Positions 8,895 to 16,975 are shown, counted from the first letter of the stretch. The stretch: DNA of 44,497 nt from Alphaproteobacteria bacterium (GCA_002400495.2 NVQL02000061.1:1-44497); one strand, 5' to 3'. Notes: generated from the letters alone by a model not told the origin. Made by a program: numbers and translations.

Positions 8895-10490
8895 TTAAGC
8901 AGCAGCTTGTGTTTCAGGTACGGTTTGGATATTGGCTTCTTCTTCTTTTGTCATGGTGATGGTGCGGTATACATTATAGGCCATCACAAGCGCGCCAAGT
9001 AAGAAGAGGATGCCGCCCGTTGTACGGATTACATAATAAGGGAACATGGCAGCCACAGTTTCGGCAAAGCTATATTCTAGGAAGCCAGCGGCGTTATAGG
9101 TTTTCCACATCACACCTTGCATGATGCCCGATACCCACATGGCGGAAATGTAAAACACGATGCCAACAGTGGCCAGCCAGAAATGCACATTGACCCATTT
9201 GAGGCTGTAAATTTCTTTTTTGCCCCAGAGTTTGGGCACGAGGTAATAAATCATGGCAAAGGTAACCATGCCGTTCCAACCCAAGGCTGCGCTATGCACA
9301 TGGCCAATGGTCCAATCGGTATAATGGCTTAAGCTGTTGACTTCTTTGATGGCCATAAGCGGGCCTTCAAATGTGCCCATACCATAGAATGCCAATGATA
9401 AAACAAACATTTTAATGATTGGGTCGGTGCGGATTTTATCCCATGCTCCTTGCAGCGTCATCAGGCCGTTTATCATGCCGCCCCAACTTGGCATCCATAA
9501 CATGATGGAGAAAACCATGCCGAGTGTCTGCGCCCAATCGGGCAAAGCGGTGTAATGTAAATGATGCGGACCCGCCCAGATATAGAGGAAAATGAGAGAC
9601 CAAAAATGTACGATGGATAGACGATAAGAATAGATAGGGCGGTTGGCACGCTTGGGTACAAAATAATACATGATGCCCAAAAAGCCAGCGGTGAGGAAGA
9701 AGCCCACGGCATTATGGCCGTACCACCACTGGGTGAGTGCATCTTGCACGCCTGAGAATAATGAGTAGCTTTTCACGCCGAAAAATGACACCGGAACTGC
9801 CAGATTGTTGACCACATGTAGCATGGCGACAGTGACGATGAAGGCCAGATAAAACCAATTGGCGACGAAAATATGTGGCTCTTTGCGTTTGAATAAAGTG
9901 CCCATGAAAACGATGAGATAAGCCACCCAAACAATGGTCAACCAAATGTCGATATACCATTCTGGCTCGGCATATTCTTTGGCTTGGGTTGAGCCCAAAA
10001 CATATGATGTGGCGGCTAAGACGATGAAGAATTGATAGCCCCAAAATACAAACCACGCCAAATTGCCAAGCGCCAAACGGGCGCTGGTGGTGCGCTGCAC
10101 CACATAAAAACTTGAAGCAATTAACGCGTTGCCACAAAAAGCAAAGATAACCGCCGATGTATGCAGCGGGCGCAAACGGCCAAAATTCATTTCTTTAAAC
10201 AGGTTCACTTCGGGAAAAGCCAACTCGGTGGCAATGACAATACCAACCAAAAAACCAACAATGCCCCAAAATATGGTAGCGATGATGCCCCATCTTACAA
10301 CGCCATCCATATAACGGCTTTGATCGGCAGGCTCGGTGGTGTAATTTCTAATGCCCCAAAACAGAAACGCCAAACTAACCGCAACCGTTAACCAAGAATG
10401 GAAAGCAAATACCGAATCAACCGCAAAAGCTGCTCCCACTAAGCCACACATGGTGATTAGAACCAAAAATATAATTGAATAAATAGACAT
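8895..10490 (-). CDS. ccoN: cbb3-type cytochrome c oxidase catalytic subunit CcoN (FixN)
   Basis: A 531-residue polytopic heme-copper oxidase subunit I, the site of oxygen reduction and proton pumping with high oxygen affinity. Visible signatures are the low-spin heme ligand region [10 protein letters not shown], the CuB/tyrosine region [10 protein letters not shown], the CuB histidine pair in [13 protein letters not shown], and the heme ligands in [12 protein letters not shown]. An in-frame ATG at 10505 is possible, but AGGG lies seven bases before the ATG at 10490 and nothing similar precedes the other. It is first in ccoNOQP and preceded by a perfect FNR box. Confidence 0.97.
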   Translation of the reverse strand: MSIYSIIFLVLITMCGLVGAAFAVDSVFAFHSWLTVAVSLAFLFWGIRNYTTEPADQSRYMDGVVRWGIIATIFWGIVGFLVGIVIATELAFPEVNLFKEMNFGRLRPLHTSAVIFAFCGNALIASSFYVVQRTTSARLALGNLAWFVFWGYQFFIVLAATSYVLGSTQAKEYAEPEWYIDIWLTIVWVAYLIVFMGTLFKRKEPHIFVANWFYLAFIVTVAMLHVVNNLAVPVSFFGVKSYSLFSGVQDALTQWWYGHNAVGFFLTAGFLGIMYYFVPKRANRPIYSYRLSIVHFWSLIFLYIWAGPHHLHYTALPDWAQTLGMVFSIMLWMPSWGGMINGLMTLQGAWDKIRTDPIIKMFVLSLAFYGMGTFEGPLMAIKEVNSLSHYTDWTIGHVHSAALGWNGMVTFAMIYYLVPKLWGKKEIYSLKWVNVHFWLATVGIVFYISAMWVSGIMQGVMWKTYNAAGFLEYSFAETVAAMFPYYVIRTTGGILFLLGALVMAYNVYRTITMTKEEEANIQTVPETQAAA

Positions 10491-10520
10491 AGCTATCCCT
10501 GTCATTGAGTTTGTAAAATT

Positions 10521-10561
10521 AGTTTAGAAGGGATTTAATATATATCTTTGATCTAGATCAA
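10521..10561 (-). promoter_or_regulatory. FNR-dependent ccoN promoter: perfect FNR/FixK box and -10-like hexamer
   Basis: The 14-base palindrome TTGATCTAGATCAA at 10548-10561 matches the FNR/FixK consensus TTGAT-N4-ATCAA exactly. Its centre lies about 64 bases before the ccoN start. If it acts at -41.5, transcription would begin near 10513, and the minus-strand hexamer TAAACT (10526 to 10521) would sit at the -10 position. The spacing argument is inference; the box is seen directly. Confidence 0.88.
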
Positions 10562-10570
10562 ACTTCGGCA

Positions 10571-10584
10571 TAAACAACTGTTTA
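10571..10584. promoter_or_regulatory. 14-base dyad between two FNR-type boxes
   Basis: TAAACA-AC-TGTTTA is a perfect dyad, placed between the perfect FNR box and the second FNR-like box upstream of ccoN. It fits no regulator I can name with confidence. It could bind an additional regulator of the oxidase operon or be a chance AT-rich palindrome. Confidence 0.35.
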
Positions 10585-10608
10585 TACATAGGTTTAATGC
10601 AGGGTCAT

Positions 10609-10622
10609 TTGACGCAGATCAA
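10609..10622. promoter_or_regulatory. Second FNR-like box upstream of ccoN
   Basis: TTGACGCAGATCAA matches TTGAT-N4-ATCAA with one mismatch (C at the fifth base). It lies just past the fnrL stop codon and about 125 bases before the ccoN start. It could be an auxiliary FnrL site for ccoN. Confidence 0.5.
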
Positions 10623-10634
10623 TGTTTTTAGACT

Positions 10635-11339
10635 TTATGCCAATGCTTTTAGCTGGTCATAATCGACAATTGCCAGCATATGGCCTGCATATTCGCGAAT
10701 CAATTGCTTGGATTTGAGATTGGAAAAATGGCGGCTGACGGTTTCGATGGTTAGACCCAAAAAATCGGCAATTTCTTGGCGTTTTAGCGGTATTTTAAAC
10801 GCCTGATCAGGGCTATCACCTTTATGATGTTCGGCCAATAATAACAAGAATGAAGCTATTTTTTCTTGTGCGGTTTTACGCCCGAGCAATAATAACCATT
10901 CGCGGGCATGGCCTAATTGTTCGGTGGTTTTGCTCAATATAGAGCGATAAATTTCGGGGTTTGATTCGGCAAAGCTGTTGATGCGGGCGACCTGATAAAA
11001 GCAAATTTTGGTATCGCCGACTGATTCGGCAAAATAATTATATTCAGGGTCAATGATGTTGCCGAGCATGTCACCTGGAAAACCCAATGAAACAATTTGT
11101 TGGCGGCCATCATCTAATAATTTATATATTTTAACAATGCCTTGAACGACCGAACCTAAATATTCGTTGGTTTTGCCTTCAGAAAAAATCAACTGACCAT
11201 CTTGGAATGATTTGGTTTTGGACAGGGCTGAGAATTCTTCCAACGCGCTGTTGTCTAACGCATTGCAAAAAGACAGATCGCGCACGGGGCAATTGTTGCA
11301 TTTATCCAAATTATAATGGTTTGATGTGATGTTATTCAT
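10635..11339 (-). CDS. fnrL: Oxygen-responsive Crp/Fnr-family regulator (FnrL type)
   Basis: A 234-residue regulator with a cyclic-nucleotide-binding-like domain and a C-terminal helix-turn-helix. The N-terminal cysteines C14, C17 and C25 (CNNCPVRDLSFC) plus internal C113 match the [4Fe-4S] ligands of FNR, so oxygen sensing is likely. The recognition helix has E199-x2-S202-R203, the FNR contact residues for TTGAT. The third in-frame ATG (11339) is chosen because AGGA lies eight bases upstream; 11360 would add seven residues. It sits directly upstream of ccoN, its likely main target, and has an FNR-like box of its own. Confidence 0.93.
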   Translation of the reverse strand: MNNITSNHYNLDKCNNCPVRDLSFCNALDNSALEEFSALSKTKSFQDGQLIFSEGKTNEYLGSVVQGIVKIYKLLDDGRQQIVSLGFPGDMLGNIIDPEYNYFAESVGDTKICFYQVARINSFAESNPEIYRSILSKTTEQLGHAREWLLLLGRKTAQEKIASFLLLLAEHHKGDSPDQAFKIPLKRQEIADFLGLTIETVSRHFSNLKSKQLIREYAGHMLAIVDYDQLKALA

Positions 11340-11382
11340 GGGGACCATCCTATCGTTCAATTTACATCAGCATAGGGTGAAA

Positions 11383-11396
11383 TTGACATAAATCAA
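11383..11396 (-). promoter_or_regulatory. FNR-like box upstream of fnrL
   Basis: Read on the minus strand, the site is TTGATTTATGTCAA, one mismatch from TTGAT-N4-ATCAA. Its centre is about 50 bases before the fnrL start at 11339, which suggests autoregulation. A start point 41.5 bases downstream would exclude the longer fnrL start at 11360. Confidence 0.6.
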
Positions 11397-11442
11397 ATGG
11401 CGCAATTTGCCGCAGCTTGGACAACCCATAATTTTCTTGTTA

Positions 11443-11970
11443 CTACAATAGTTTATACATTATGGTCGTAGGCTCTAATTGTAGGTTTTGGGCATTCAAA
11501 CCAAAATTTGGAATGCTGCCTACTGGTTGATAGCCTAAAGATTCATATAATATTTCAGCGCCTTTGTTGGCAGTGTCTAACACCAATGTGCTGCGTTTTT
11601 GCTCAATGGCTTGTTGTTCAATTTCCACCATCAAAGCGCGGGCAATGCCACGGCGGCGGAATTTGGGATGCACCAATAATTTCGCTATGTCGGCGCGGTG
11701 CGGCTGGTTGGCAGGCATGTCATAATCTAGCATCACACAGCCTGCTAACTCATTGTCGACCATTGCGACAAGCAATATGCAATTGACCGCTTGTAGTGAT
11801 GGTTTTATTTTATCGACCCAGAATGCAGCTGCCTGATCTTGGCTGAATGGCAGAATAAAACTGACACTAGCGCCACCCTCAACATTAACCTTGAGCAGGT
11901 TTGCCAAATCAGTTAAATGGGCGTCTATGGTGGTGCTGGTGATGGATGATATAGTGAAATTATCGGTCAT
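11443..11970 (-). CDS. GNAT-family N-acetyltransferase
   Basis: A 175-residue protein of the GCN5-related acetyltransferase fold. The acetyl-CoA pyrophosphate-binding motif appears in LLVHPKFRRRGIARALMVEIE, followed by LDTANKGAEILYESLGYQPVG, typical of the C-terminal half of the fold. The acceptor substrate is not evident. It starts seven bases after the XRE-cupin gene stop, so the two are probably co-transcribed. Such regulator-acetyltransferase pairs are common, but their substrates are mostly unknown. Confidence 0.88.
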   Translation of the reverse strand: MTDNFTISSITSTTIDAHLTDLANLLKVNVEGGASVSFILPFSQDQAAAFWVDKIKPSLQAVNCILLVAMVDNELAGCVMLDYDMPANQPHRADIAKLLVHPKFRRRGIARALMVEIEQQAIEQKRSTLVLDTANKGAEILYESLGYQPVGSIPNFGLNAQNLQLEPTTIMYKLL

Positions 11971-11977
11971 GATCGCC

Positions 11978-12532
11978 TCAAATAATGGTTAAAATATATT
12001 TTGCAGGTTTTTTGGCTGATGTGGCAAACTCGCTTGCGCCGAATAATCGATATCGCAGGCTATCGCCCTGTTCTAAATTATATTTTTTACCATCTGCGGT
12101 TAAAGTCAGCGCGCCATCCAACATATAGATATGATGTTCGAGCCCCTGTTTGGGGGTATGTGGGTAAATAATACGTTGAGCTTTGGGTAAAAAACATTCA
12201 AGCATTTCAGCCTGTAGAGCGTCGGCGGGTGGCGAAATCATACGGCGGGTGAAACCTGTTTCGGGGTCTTGCCACAGCTGTTGTTCTTGGCTGGTAATTA
12301 AGGGCGCAAATTCCGCCTCTACCCCTGCCATAAGCTTTGACATGGTGATTTTATAGACAGCCGCCAGCTTGCCTAAAGCGGCTGCCGTCGGGCTTACCTC
12401 GGCATTTTCTAGGCGCGATAATGTGGCGCGGCTGATGCCGCTTTTTTGCGCCAATTGATCAAGCGATAATTCATGTTCGGCGCGCAGAGTTTTCAGCCGT
12501 TGGGCGATTTTTAGGTCAAAATTATGTTCCAT
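11978..12532 (-). CDS. XRE-family regulator with C-terminal cupin domain
   Basis: 184 residues. The N-terminal helix-turn-helix (about residues 10-65) contains LSLDQLAQKSGISRATLSRLE, typical of the XRE family. The C-terminal part (about 110-180) is a cupin-type domain (HTPKQGLEHHIYMLDGALTLT, then LEQGDSLRYR) likely to bind a small effector. A short dyad starting three bases upstream of the start codon is a good candidate for its own operator. It is the first gene of a two-gene unit with the acetyltransferase. Confidence 0.9.
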   Translation of the reverse strand: MEHNFDLKIAQRLKTLRAEHELSLDQLAQKSGISRATLSRLENAEVSPTAAALGKLAAVYKITMSKLMAGVEAEFAPLITSQEQQLWQDPETGFTRRMISPPADALQAEMLECFLPKAQRIIYPHTPKQGLEHHIYMLDGALTLTADGKKYNLEQGDSLRYRLFGASEFATSAKKPAKYILTII

Positions 12533-12534
12533 AT

Positions 12535-12551
12535 ATGGGAATATATCCCAT
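12535..12551. promoter_or_regulatory. Candidate operator of the XRE-cupin gene
   Basis: ATGGGA-N5-TCCCAT is a 17-base dyad with perfect 6-base arms, placed three bases upstream of the ATG at 12532. A repressor bound there would block initiation or translation start. Autoregulation is inferred from position and symmetry. Confidence 0.55.
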
Positions 12552-12573
12552 TATTGGTAAAAATCAAGGCTTA

Positions 12574-13497
12574 TCAATCATATTTGGTATTGATTTCGCC
12601 GCTACCTCTCACGACAAGGCGGCGGTTTGTGGCGGTTCCGCCATAGTCTATATCGCCACTACCTTGTACGGTGGCAATCAACCAATTTAAATCTCCGTCA
12701 TCAATATCAACATCGCCGCTACCACGCAGTGAAATTTCGGCATCACCGGTTATTTGGTTTACATCAATATCGCCACTGCCGCGAATGGACATTTTGTGAA
12801 TACCAGTTATGTCGTCATAAGTAATATTACCGCTGCCTAAAATTTGCGAAACACTGTCTTGTGCTATGCTGCCAATATGAATGTCGCCACTGCCACGGAT
12901 AGAGCTGTTGGCACTGCCGCCAACACTTTTTATATCGATATTACCACTGCCTCTTATATCAATGCGGACATCATTTTTAACTTGATCAAAATTCAAATTA
13001 CCGCATGAAAGCATGCCGACAGTTAGCTTATCAGTTTGGCTAAATTGGCCAAAAATGAGATTTTTTTCTAATATCAAATTAACCGTAGCAGGTGCTTGAA
13101 TTTGTAATGTCGGGAATTCGCTTAGCTTGCGGCTCGAGCCGCCGTTTATGGTTATATTCAGGTCAGAATCATCGCCCTTCGCCCAAGATAAAAGCGAGCT
13201 GGTGCTGCATGAAATACTGGTGATTTTCTCATTGCCCGAAATTTCTAGCTTGCCTGCGATATGATCAAAATTCGGCGTAAGACCTGCCGCTATATTGGTC
13301 GCTTGAATGTGTATTTTGCCATCTGAAGAGGTGGTCATTTCGACCTTGCCGATAAAATTGACGATTTTCAAAGTGTTAGATTGATAGTTAAATTCAGCAT
13401 CATCCTCAGCGCCGCGGTGTGAGCCAGAAAAAGGGTTGAGCAAATAAAGCCCAAGTAAAATACCCCCGCCGATCAGTAAATTTCTTTTCTCAATCAT
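12574..13497 (-). CDS. GIN-domain (DUF2807-like) envelope protein with GSGD repeats
   Basis: 307 residues: an N-terminal hydrophobic anchor (about residues 7-23), a non-repetitive domain (about 40-180), then seven copies of a 19-residue repeat with the core RGSGDIDI (residues 181-307). Gly-Ser-Gly-Asp ladders of this type are typical of the 'head GIN domain' family, predicted to form a right-handed beta-helix at the cell surface or in the periplasm. The biochemical role of the family is not established. A paralog without clear repeats lies at 14742-15536 on the same strand. It is divergent from the kinase gene at 13552. Confidence 0.82.
   Translation of the reverse strand: MIEKRNLLIGGGILLGLYLLNPFSGSHRGAEDDAEFNYQSNTLKIVNFIGKVEMTTSSDGKIHIQATNIAAGLTPNFDHIAGKLEISGNEKITSISCSTSSLLSWAKGDDSDLNITINGGSSRKLSEFPTLQIQAPATVNLILEKNLIFGQFSQTDKLTVGMLSCGNLNFDQVKNDVRIDIRGSGNIDIKSVGGSANSSIRGSGDIHIGSIAQDSVSQILGSGNITYDDITGIHKMSIRGSGDIDVNQITGDAEISLRGSGDVDIDDGDLNWLIATVQGSGDIDYGGTATNRRLVVRGSGEINTKYD
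12577..12957 (-). repeat. Seven-fold 57-base (19-residue) coding repeat
   Basis: The 3' part of the GIN-domain gene is an internal tandem repeat. The core codons for (I/V/L)-x-G-S-G recur every 57 bases, with one 60-base unit, and the last unit is cut to 12 residues. The units differ at many positions, so this is an old, selected structural repeat and not a recent slippage array. Confidence 0.85.
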
Positions 13498-13551
13498 ATT
13501 GCACCTATGCGTATCAAACTTTATATTGCTTTTAAGTTAAGGACATTTTGA

Positions 13552-14340
13552 ATGATTTCAACCACACAGCAACTTTATTTTGACAAATGGCAGCTCGGTA
13601 AGCCAAATAAAACTCTGGAAACCCACTCGAGTTTTTTATATTGGTGCCTGCAAGATGGCCTGCCTGTGGTGCTGAAAATCTATAAATCGCATTCTGATGA
13701 AGCGGCGGCGGCAAATTTGCTGCGGCATTATGATGGATGTGGGGCTGTGAAGGTATTGACGCATGATAAAGGCGCTTGCTTGTTGGAGCAAGTTGGCGAG
13801 GGGCGCGAACTGGTGGAATTTAGCCGCGCGGGTGATGATGTTAAAGCTGCCGAGATCTTGTGTGAGGTGATTGGAAAATTACATTCTGCGCCGGCGATTG
13901 ACATTGGGCTTAAGCCTGTTGATGAATTTGTGGCAAATTTTGATGAATATTTAGCGCGTGATTTTTGTGTTGAGCGCGAATTGGTTGGGCGGGCGCGGCG
14001 GATTTATGCTGATTTATCCGCTAGCCAAGGAAACAGGCTGAATTTGCATGGGGATTTGCATCATTATAATATTATGCAGGCCGGCGATGGGGGTTGGGTG
14101 GCGATTGACCCCAAAGGCTATTGGGGTGAGGCTGAGTATGAATTGGGGGCGTTTTTGCGTAACCCGCTGGTGGATGATTTTGTGGGTATTGATATGGGGA
14201 AACGGTTTGATATTATTGATGCGCAGTTGGATTATGATATGGAGCGGGTGAAAAAATGGGCGTTTTGTCAGGCGGTATTGGCTAGTGTTTGGGCGGATGA
14301 TGATATGGTGTTTGCGCGGCGGATGGTTGGGGTGTTTTAG
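13552..14340 (+). CDS. APH(6)-type aminoglycoside/hydroxyurea phosphotransferase family kinase
   Basis: A 262-residue small-molecule kinase. The catalytic loop reads LHGDLHHYNIM and the metal-binding/substrate stretch AIDPKGYWGEAEYELGAFLRNP. The HGDLHH and IDPKG...GE...E-(hydrophobic)-LRNP pattern is characteristic of the APH(6)/streptomycin and hydroxyurea kinase family and differs from other APH classes. Real substrates of chromosomal members are mostly unknown, and no resistance is implied. AAGGA lies about nine bases before the start. It stands alone on the plus strand between two GIN-domain genes and is followed by repeat copy B. Confidence 0.85.
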   Translation: MISTTQQLYFDKWQLGKPNKTLETHSSFLYWCLQDGLPVVLKIYKSHSDEAAAANLLRHYDGCGAVKVLTHDKGACLLEQVGEGRELVEFSRAGDDVKAAEILCEVIGKLHSAPAIDIGLKPVDEFVANFDEYLARDFCVERELVGRARRIYADLSASQGNRLNLHGDLHHYNIMQAGDGGWVAIDPKGYWGEAEYELGAFLRNPLVDDFVGIDMGKRFDIIDAQLDYDMERVKKWAFCQAVLASVWADDDMVFARRMVGVF

Positions 14341-14368
14341 ACATTAGAAAGTTGGCTGTGCGGTTGAG

Positions 14369-14701
14369 GCTCTGGAAGAAGTTTTTTGCTTGGCACTGCG
14401 TGCGTGCGTTCCGCTCTCTAGCTAAGCCACTCAGCCGCTGGTCGGAGGCGAATTCGGCACCCCAATTAATTACATTAAGCTAAGTGAGCTAGAGGTTGAT
14501 GAAACTCTGAATTTCGGTGCGTCCCAACAAATTCTGAATTTGCAGCCTTGTGCTTATCGTGGGAAAAGAGTCCGAAGCCTTTAGGCTGAGGCAAGGCCGA
14601 CTGGCCGTCGGGCGGTTAGCCCGTAGCAAGCTTGCGGAGGCAAGCGCCCGCAGGGGCTCACTAGAGAGCAACGCGAACGTAAAAATGCAAACTTCCAGAG
14701 C
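14369..14701 (+). repeat. Dispersed palindromic element, copy B (complete, 333 bp)
   Basis: This copy fills most of the 401-base gap between the convergent kinase and GIN2 genes. It is bounded by GCTCTGGAAG (14369-14378) and GCAAACTTCCAGAGC (14687-14701), which are inverted copies of each other over ten bases. Inside, GCTCTCTAG pairs with CTAGAGAGC, and a hairpin CCGAC-TGGCC-GTCGG lies at 14597-14611. The element shares long blocks with 19155-19526 (for example CTCTCTAGCTAAGCCACTCA). No credible protein is encoded. Confidence 0.88.
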
Positions 14702-14741
14702 CTCAGCTAGCAGCTAAGTTGCTTATAAACAGCATTTTTAA

Positions 14742-15536
14742 TCAATTTTCTGTAGTGCTGCCGATCACGTTTTCAATTTCAACACTGTTATCGCCGCGCA
14801 GTAATGTGATCAAATTGCCAGTTATTTCGGTGGCGGAAAGGGTTGTTTGGCCGTCCATGTCGGCGATGGCGTTGCCGTTGATATTTTGCAGATTTAGAAT
14901 GTTTTTGCCGGTGCTTTTGAGGCTGAAATTGCCACCGATATTGCCTGCGGTTATAAAACCGTTGCCGTGTAAATCAAATTCGGCGGCATTGACGATTTTG
15001 CTGAAGGTGACATCGCTGCATTTTATATCGATGAATTTTACTGCGGCGATGTCGTTGGCGAAACCAAAAACACTGCTTTTGCGAATGTCTAAAATTACAT
15101 GTTTTTTGGCGCTAATTTTGAGGATGGGATAGCTATCTATGGGGTAAGTTTTTTCATCATGTTCAATAATTGTGTCAAACGCCATGTCGCTGCTGGTTTG
15201 GGTTTGAAGCTCACAGCCATTGACCCGCTCAAAACGTCCATCAATGGTGGCAATGGTTGGTGTGCCCATTTTAAATAAAGGGTAATAACCAGCGGGGTCG
15301 GTTTCTTTTTTATTGGTATATTCAAGTTTGAAGCCATCAGCGTCAGACGTGGTCAGCTCAATGCGGCCAATGAAGTTTTTAATCTCGATCTTTTCGACCA
15401 AATCTCGGGTATAAACAGGGTTGGTGAGATGGGCGTTTTGGGTAAAAACTGTCAGCCATATGTACATGACAATTAACACCACGGCCAAAATGCCGGTGAT
15501 AATTCTTATTGAGTATTTATTGTAAAACTGTTTCAT
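14742..15536 (-). CDS. GIN-domain-like envelope protein, paralog of the 12574-13497 product
   Basis: 264 residues with an N-terminal membrane anchor (about 11-32). Blocks shared with the GIN-domain protein at 12574 include NFIGRIELTTSDADGF here versus NFIGKVEMTTSSDGK there, and PILKISAKKHVILDI versus PTLQIQAPATVNLIL, so the two are paralogs. The GSGD ladder is replaced by weaker G-N/S-G spacing, so the beta-helix may be more divergent. It is probably exported and anchored in the inner membrane. Role unknown. Its 3' end faces repeat copy B. Confidence 0.7.
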   Translation of the reverse strand: MKQFYNKYSIRIITGILAVVLIVMYIWLTVFTQNAHLTNPVYTRDLVEKIEIKNFIGRIELTTSDADGFKLEYTNKKETDPAGYYPLFKMGTPTIATIDGRFERVNGCELQTQTSSDMAFDTIIEHDEKTYPIDSYPILKISAKKHVILDIRKSSVFGFANDIAAVKFIDIKCSDVTFSKIVNAAEFDLHGNGFITAGNIGGNFSLKSTGKNILNLQNINGNAIADMDGQTTLSATEITGNLITLLRGDNSVEIENVIGSTTEN

Positions 15537-15652
15537 TGAGTCTCGCTGGTTATTATAAAGTCAACATATAAAAAATGCCCAGCGAATGCTAGGCAAATTT
15601 TAATATTTGTTCGAGATCTGCGGCAAAAACTAAGCCTAAACCTGTTTGAGAC

Positions 15653-16165
15653 CTAAATATCTTTAAGACGAACGATGACATCAATGCGCCACACTTCTTG
15701 GCCTTCAGGTGGTGTCGGAATGCCCACCACTTTCATTTCATCGGTGTCAATGTCATAAATGTGACCGGTGTCTTCATGATAGAAATGATGATGATTGCTG
15801 GTATTGGTGTCAAAATAAGTTTTTGCGCCATCAACCGCCACTTCACGTAGCAGGCCTGCTTGGGTAAAATGATGCAATGTATTATATATGGTGGCCATGG
15901 ATACAGGAATTTTAGCAAGCACCGCTTCTTCATGCAAAGCTTCAGCTGTGATGTGACGGCCGCCTTTGCCAAATAATAAATCCGATAGAGCGATGCGTTG
16001 GCGCGTTGGGCGTAAGCCTGAACGGCGCAAATACTGGGTCACTTCTTCACGGGTTAAATCTTGCATAGGGCAGTCTTTTTGGGCAGCGTTTATGCCTGCA
16101 GACTGGCTCATTTCACCTGCAATATTGGCTTGTAAACTATCTGCTTCGAAATGGTAATTTGCCAT
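15653..16165 (-). CDS. irr: Iron response regulator Irr (Fur family)
   Basis: A 170-residue Fur-family regulator. The helix-turn-helix region GLRPTRQRIALSDLLFGKGGRHITAEAL and ATIYNTLHHFTQAGLLREVAVDGAKTYFDTN match Irr, the heme-responsive regulator of iron metabolism in alphaproteobacteria. It has the HHH triad (residues 125-127) and an N-terminal Cys-Pro (32-33) that could be a heme regulatory motif. The start at 16165 (MANYHF) is preferred to an upstream in-frame ATG at 16237 that adds an unlikely extension. It is divergent from fabA-fabB-fabI, an arrangement common in the Hyphomicrobiales. Confidence 0.9.
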   Translation of the reverse strand: MANYHFEADSLQANIAGEMSQSAGINAAQKDCPMQDLTREEVTQYLRRSGLRPTRQRIALSDLLFGKGGRHITAEALHEEAVLAKIPVSMATIYNTLHHFTQAGLLREVAVDGAKTYFDTNTSNHHHFYHEDTGHIYDIDTDEMKVVGIPTPPEGQEVWRIDVIVRLKDI

Positions 16166-16275
16166 ATTTTTAATTCCAACTGTTTTACTATGGTTTATAT
16201 TTAACCCATAACTACACTGTATACATTGTATTTGCAAATGTTTCTTAAAAAAAACTAGCCTAGTTTAGAATGGTT

Positions 16276-16289
16276 TTGATATATGTCAA
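16276..16289. promoter_or_regulatory. FNR-like box between irr and fabA
   Basis: TTGATATATGTCAA matches the FNR consensus with one mismatch in the second half-site, like the fnrL box. It lies 111 bases before irr and 177 before fabA, in a 300-base divergent intergenic region with no other gene. A link between oxygen sensing and iron or membrane-lipid control is possible, but the distances are long. Confidence 0.4.
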
Positions 16290-16465
16290 AAAAACCGAAT
16301 GAATTGAGTGAATAAGCTGGAGTTTTTAACCATACTCCTGTGCGTATTTGTGTAACAATCCTTCAAATATGACATAGACTTATTCATAAAATCGTCATTG
16401 ACCCTAGATAGTTAATATTAACCATGCTAAAAGTAGTTAGTTAAAGGTGTCAAAGGAGACATATA

Positions 16466-16975
16466 TTGTTTGAACGCAAATCAAGCTACAGTTTTGAAGA
16501 TTTATTAAACTGTGGCAATAAAAAATTTGGCCCGCATTTTCCACAATTGCCCGTGCCACCTATGCTGATGATGGATCGCATCACTCACATATCTGAAGAG
16601 GGCGGCGCGTTTGATAAAGGCGAAATTATTGCTGAATATGATATTAATCCAGAGCGTTGGTTTTTTGATTGCCATTTTGTAGGCGATCCTGTGATGCCTG
16701 GTTGTTTAGGCCTTGATGGCATGTGGCAGCTACTTGGCTTTTACCTCGGTTGGAGGGGCGGCGAAGGCAAAGGCCGCGCGTTTGGTGTTGGCGAAGTTAA
16801 ATTTGCCAATATGGTGTTGCCAACCTCTAAAAAAATTACCTATAAAATTGACATTAAAAGGGTGGTCATGCGGCGCTTAATTTTAGCCACAGCCAATGCC
16901 TCTGTGTTAATTGATGGCGAAACAGGCTTTACTGCCACAGATTTAAAAGTCGGTCTATTTAAAGACGATAAATAA
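16466..16975 (+). CDS. fabA: 3-hydroxydecanoyl-ACP dehydratase/isomerase FabA
   Basis: A 169-residue bifunctional enzyme that dehydrates 3-hydroxydecanoyl-ACP and isomerises the trans-2 to the cis-3 double bond, the branch point for anaerobic-type unsaturated fatty acid synthesis. Catalytic H70 and D84 are present ([20 protein letters not shown]). Length and numbering match the E. coli enzyme. Translation appears to start at TTG (16466), with AAGGAG (16453-16458) seven bases upstream; no ATG near the N-terminus would give the conserved beginning. It is first in a fabA-fabB-fabI cluster, 60 bases before fabB. Confidence 0.96.
   Translation: MFERKSSYSFEDLLNCGNKKFGPHFPQLPVPPMLMMDRITHISEEGGAFDKGEIIAEYDINPERWFFDCHFVGDPVMPGCLGLDGMWQLLGFYLGWRGGEGKGRAFGVGEVKFANMVLPTSKKITYKIDIKRVVMRRLILATANASVLIDGETGFTATDLKVGLFKDDK

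Noticed and set aside
12577-12957. CRISPR-like regular spacing of about 57 bases
   Set aside because: The periodicity is the 19-residue coding repeat of the GIN-domain protein; units diverge at the DNA level and are in frame throughout.
14489-14671. 60-residue open frame on the minus strand inside repeat copy B
   Set aside because: It lies wholly within the palindromic element, has no ribosome site and has low-complexity Ser/Arg/Leu composition. It is a by-product of the GC-rich arms.
16263-16271. TTTAGAA half-site resembling an Irr (ICE) box upstream of irr
   Set aside because: No second half TTCTAAA follows at the right spacing, so a full ICE motif is not supported.
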